Shown piece after piece: positions 63,783-64,000 of a stretch of 64,000 nt of DNA. The stretch covers positions 620,001 through 684,000 of the forward strand of contig NZ_JAPEOB010000002.1 in NCBI RefSeq assembly GCF_026341775.1. Direction: 5' to 3'. Both the position numbers and the translations under genes were made by a program. Under the pieces are notes generated by a model. The model made no database searches and was not told the origin of the DNA. It worked only from the letters and a program-made list of their open reading frames with translations. The stretch comes from Streptomyces sp. NBC_00654. Lineage in GTDB: Bacteria > Actinomycetota > Actinomycetes > Streptomycetales > Streptomycetaceae. The stretch's first letter is position 1. Every line of letters starts with the position of its first letter.

Positions 63783-64000
63783 CACGCCCCGGCCCGCACC
63801 GCGGCGCTCCCCGCCGCTCGACCCCCGTACACCCGAAAGGCACTTCCCCGTATCCTCCCCCTCCGCGGGCGATCTCGTCATGCCCGCGCACGCTCCCCGA
63901 CCACCGGAACACCGATACCCGGACCGTCCCGGGGGACGGCCGGGCGCCGGGCCAACCCCTGGCGATGGTCTCGTCCGTCTCCACCGCGCTCGGCCCCATC
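63783..64000. other. Window end, unassigned
   Basis: After the MarR gene an AAAGG site is seen at 63836-63840, and a plus-strand frame ends 'LAMVSSVSTALGPI' at the edge, which could be the start of a membrane transporter. No start codon is convincing, so no gene is called. Confidence 0.35.

Noticed and set aside
63880..64000. Gene start at ATG 63880
   Set aside because: The encoded peptide is Pro/Arg-rich and unlike a real N terminus; another frame looks more protein-like but has no start codon.

Overview
The window looks like a chromosomal stretch of a Streptomyces or a close actinomycete. Base composition is very GC-rich with strong third-position GC bias, starts are often GTG or TTG, and the gene families are typical of the genus: SCO0854-type TerD proteins, DUF4389, DUF6296, GerW-like sporulation proteins, DinB/DUF664 proteins, an AA10 chitin oxidase with a DasR-type site, and many TetR, PadR, LysR and MarR regulators. 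I saw no rRNA, tRNA, CRISPR array, phage genes or transposase. Family names come from recalled motifs and gene order; no search was run.

Region 1 (1-7.7 kb) starts inside a TerD-domain protein. It continues with two secreted peptidases (M1 and M28), a methyltransferase, a D-aminopeptidase-like M55 enzyme, a small cold-shock-like protein and an orphan peptide-binding lipoprotein.

Region 2 (8.2-23.2 kb) is the most interesting part: two conflict/stress-type modules lie back to back. On the minus strand, two co-translated proteins of the kind associated with CATRA (caspase/TPR-repeat-associated) systems are followed, after an intergenic palindromic element, by a co-translated TPR protein and CHAT (caspase-like) protease. 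On the plus strand, a tightly overlapping operon encodes a SWIM zinc-finger protein, a large unknown protein, a vWA protein with a MIDAS motif, a MoxR-type AAA+ ATPase and a DUF5682 protein. This set matches the E. coli yehLMPQ genes, and a perfect hairpin terminates it. A 141-aa unknown and a DinB protein with an aberrant C terminus lie between the modules.

Region 3 (23.4-36.1 kb) is mixed metabolism and regulation: RidA, an APH(3'')-type phosphotransferase, a variant carboxylesterase, an amidinotransferase, two more hydrolases, and regulator-target pairs with clear palindromes (PadR at 31.1 kb, TetR at 33.5 kb), plus an aquaporin and a LysR regulator.

Region 4 (36.3-43.4 kb) has a second-type DNA polymerase III alpha subunit. 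Next to it is a small possible biosynthetic cluster: HemL-like aminotransferase, SDR lacking the catalytic Tyr, DUF6309-like protein and phytanoyl-CoA-type dioxygenase.

Region 5 (43.5-64 kb) contains a TetR/hydrolase pair, a P-loop kinase, a GerW-like protein, a membrane-anchored Mrr-like nuclease, a STAND ATPase, a lipoprotein, a tyrosine phosphatase, signal peptidase I, an epoxide-hydrolase-like enzyme, a secreted TNT-type NADase with a small possible immunity partner, an AA10 LPMO, a frameshifted DinB pseudogene and a MarR regulator. Five DinB-superfamily genes occur across the window.
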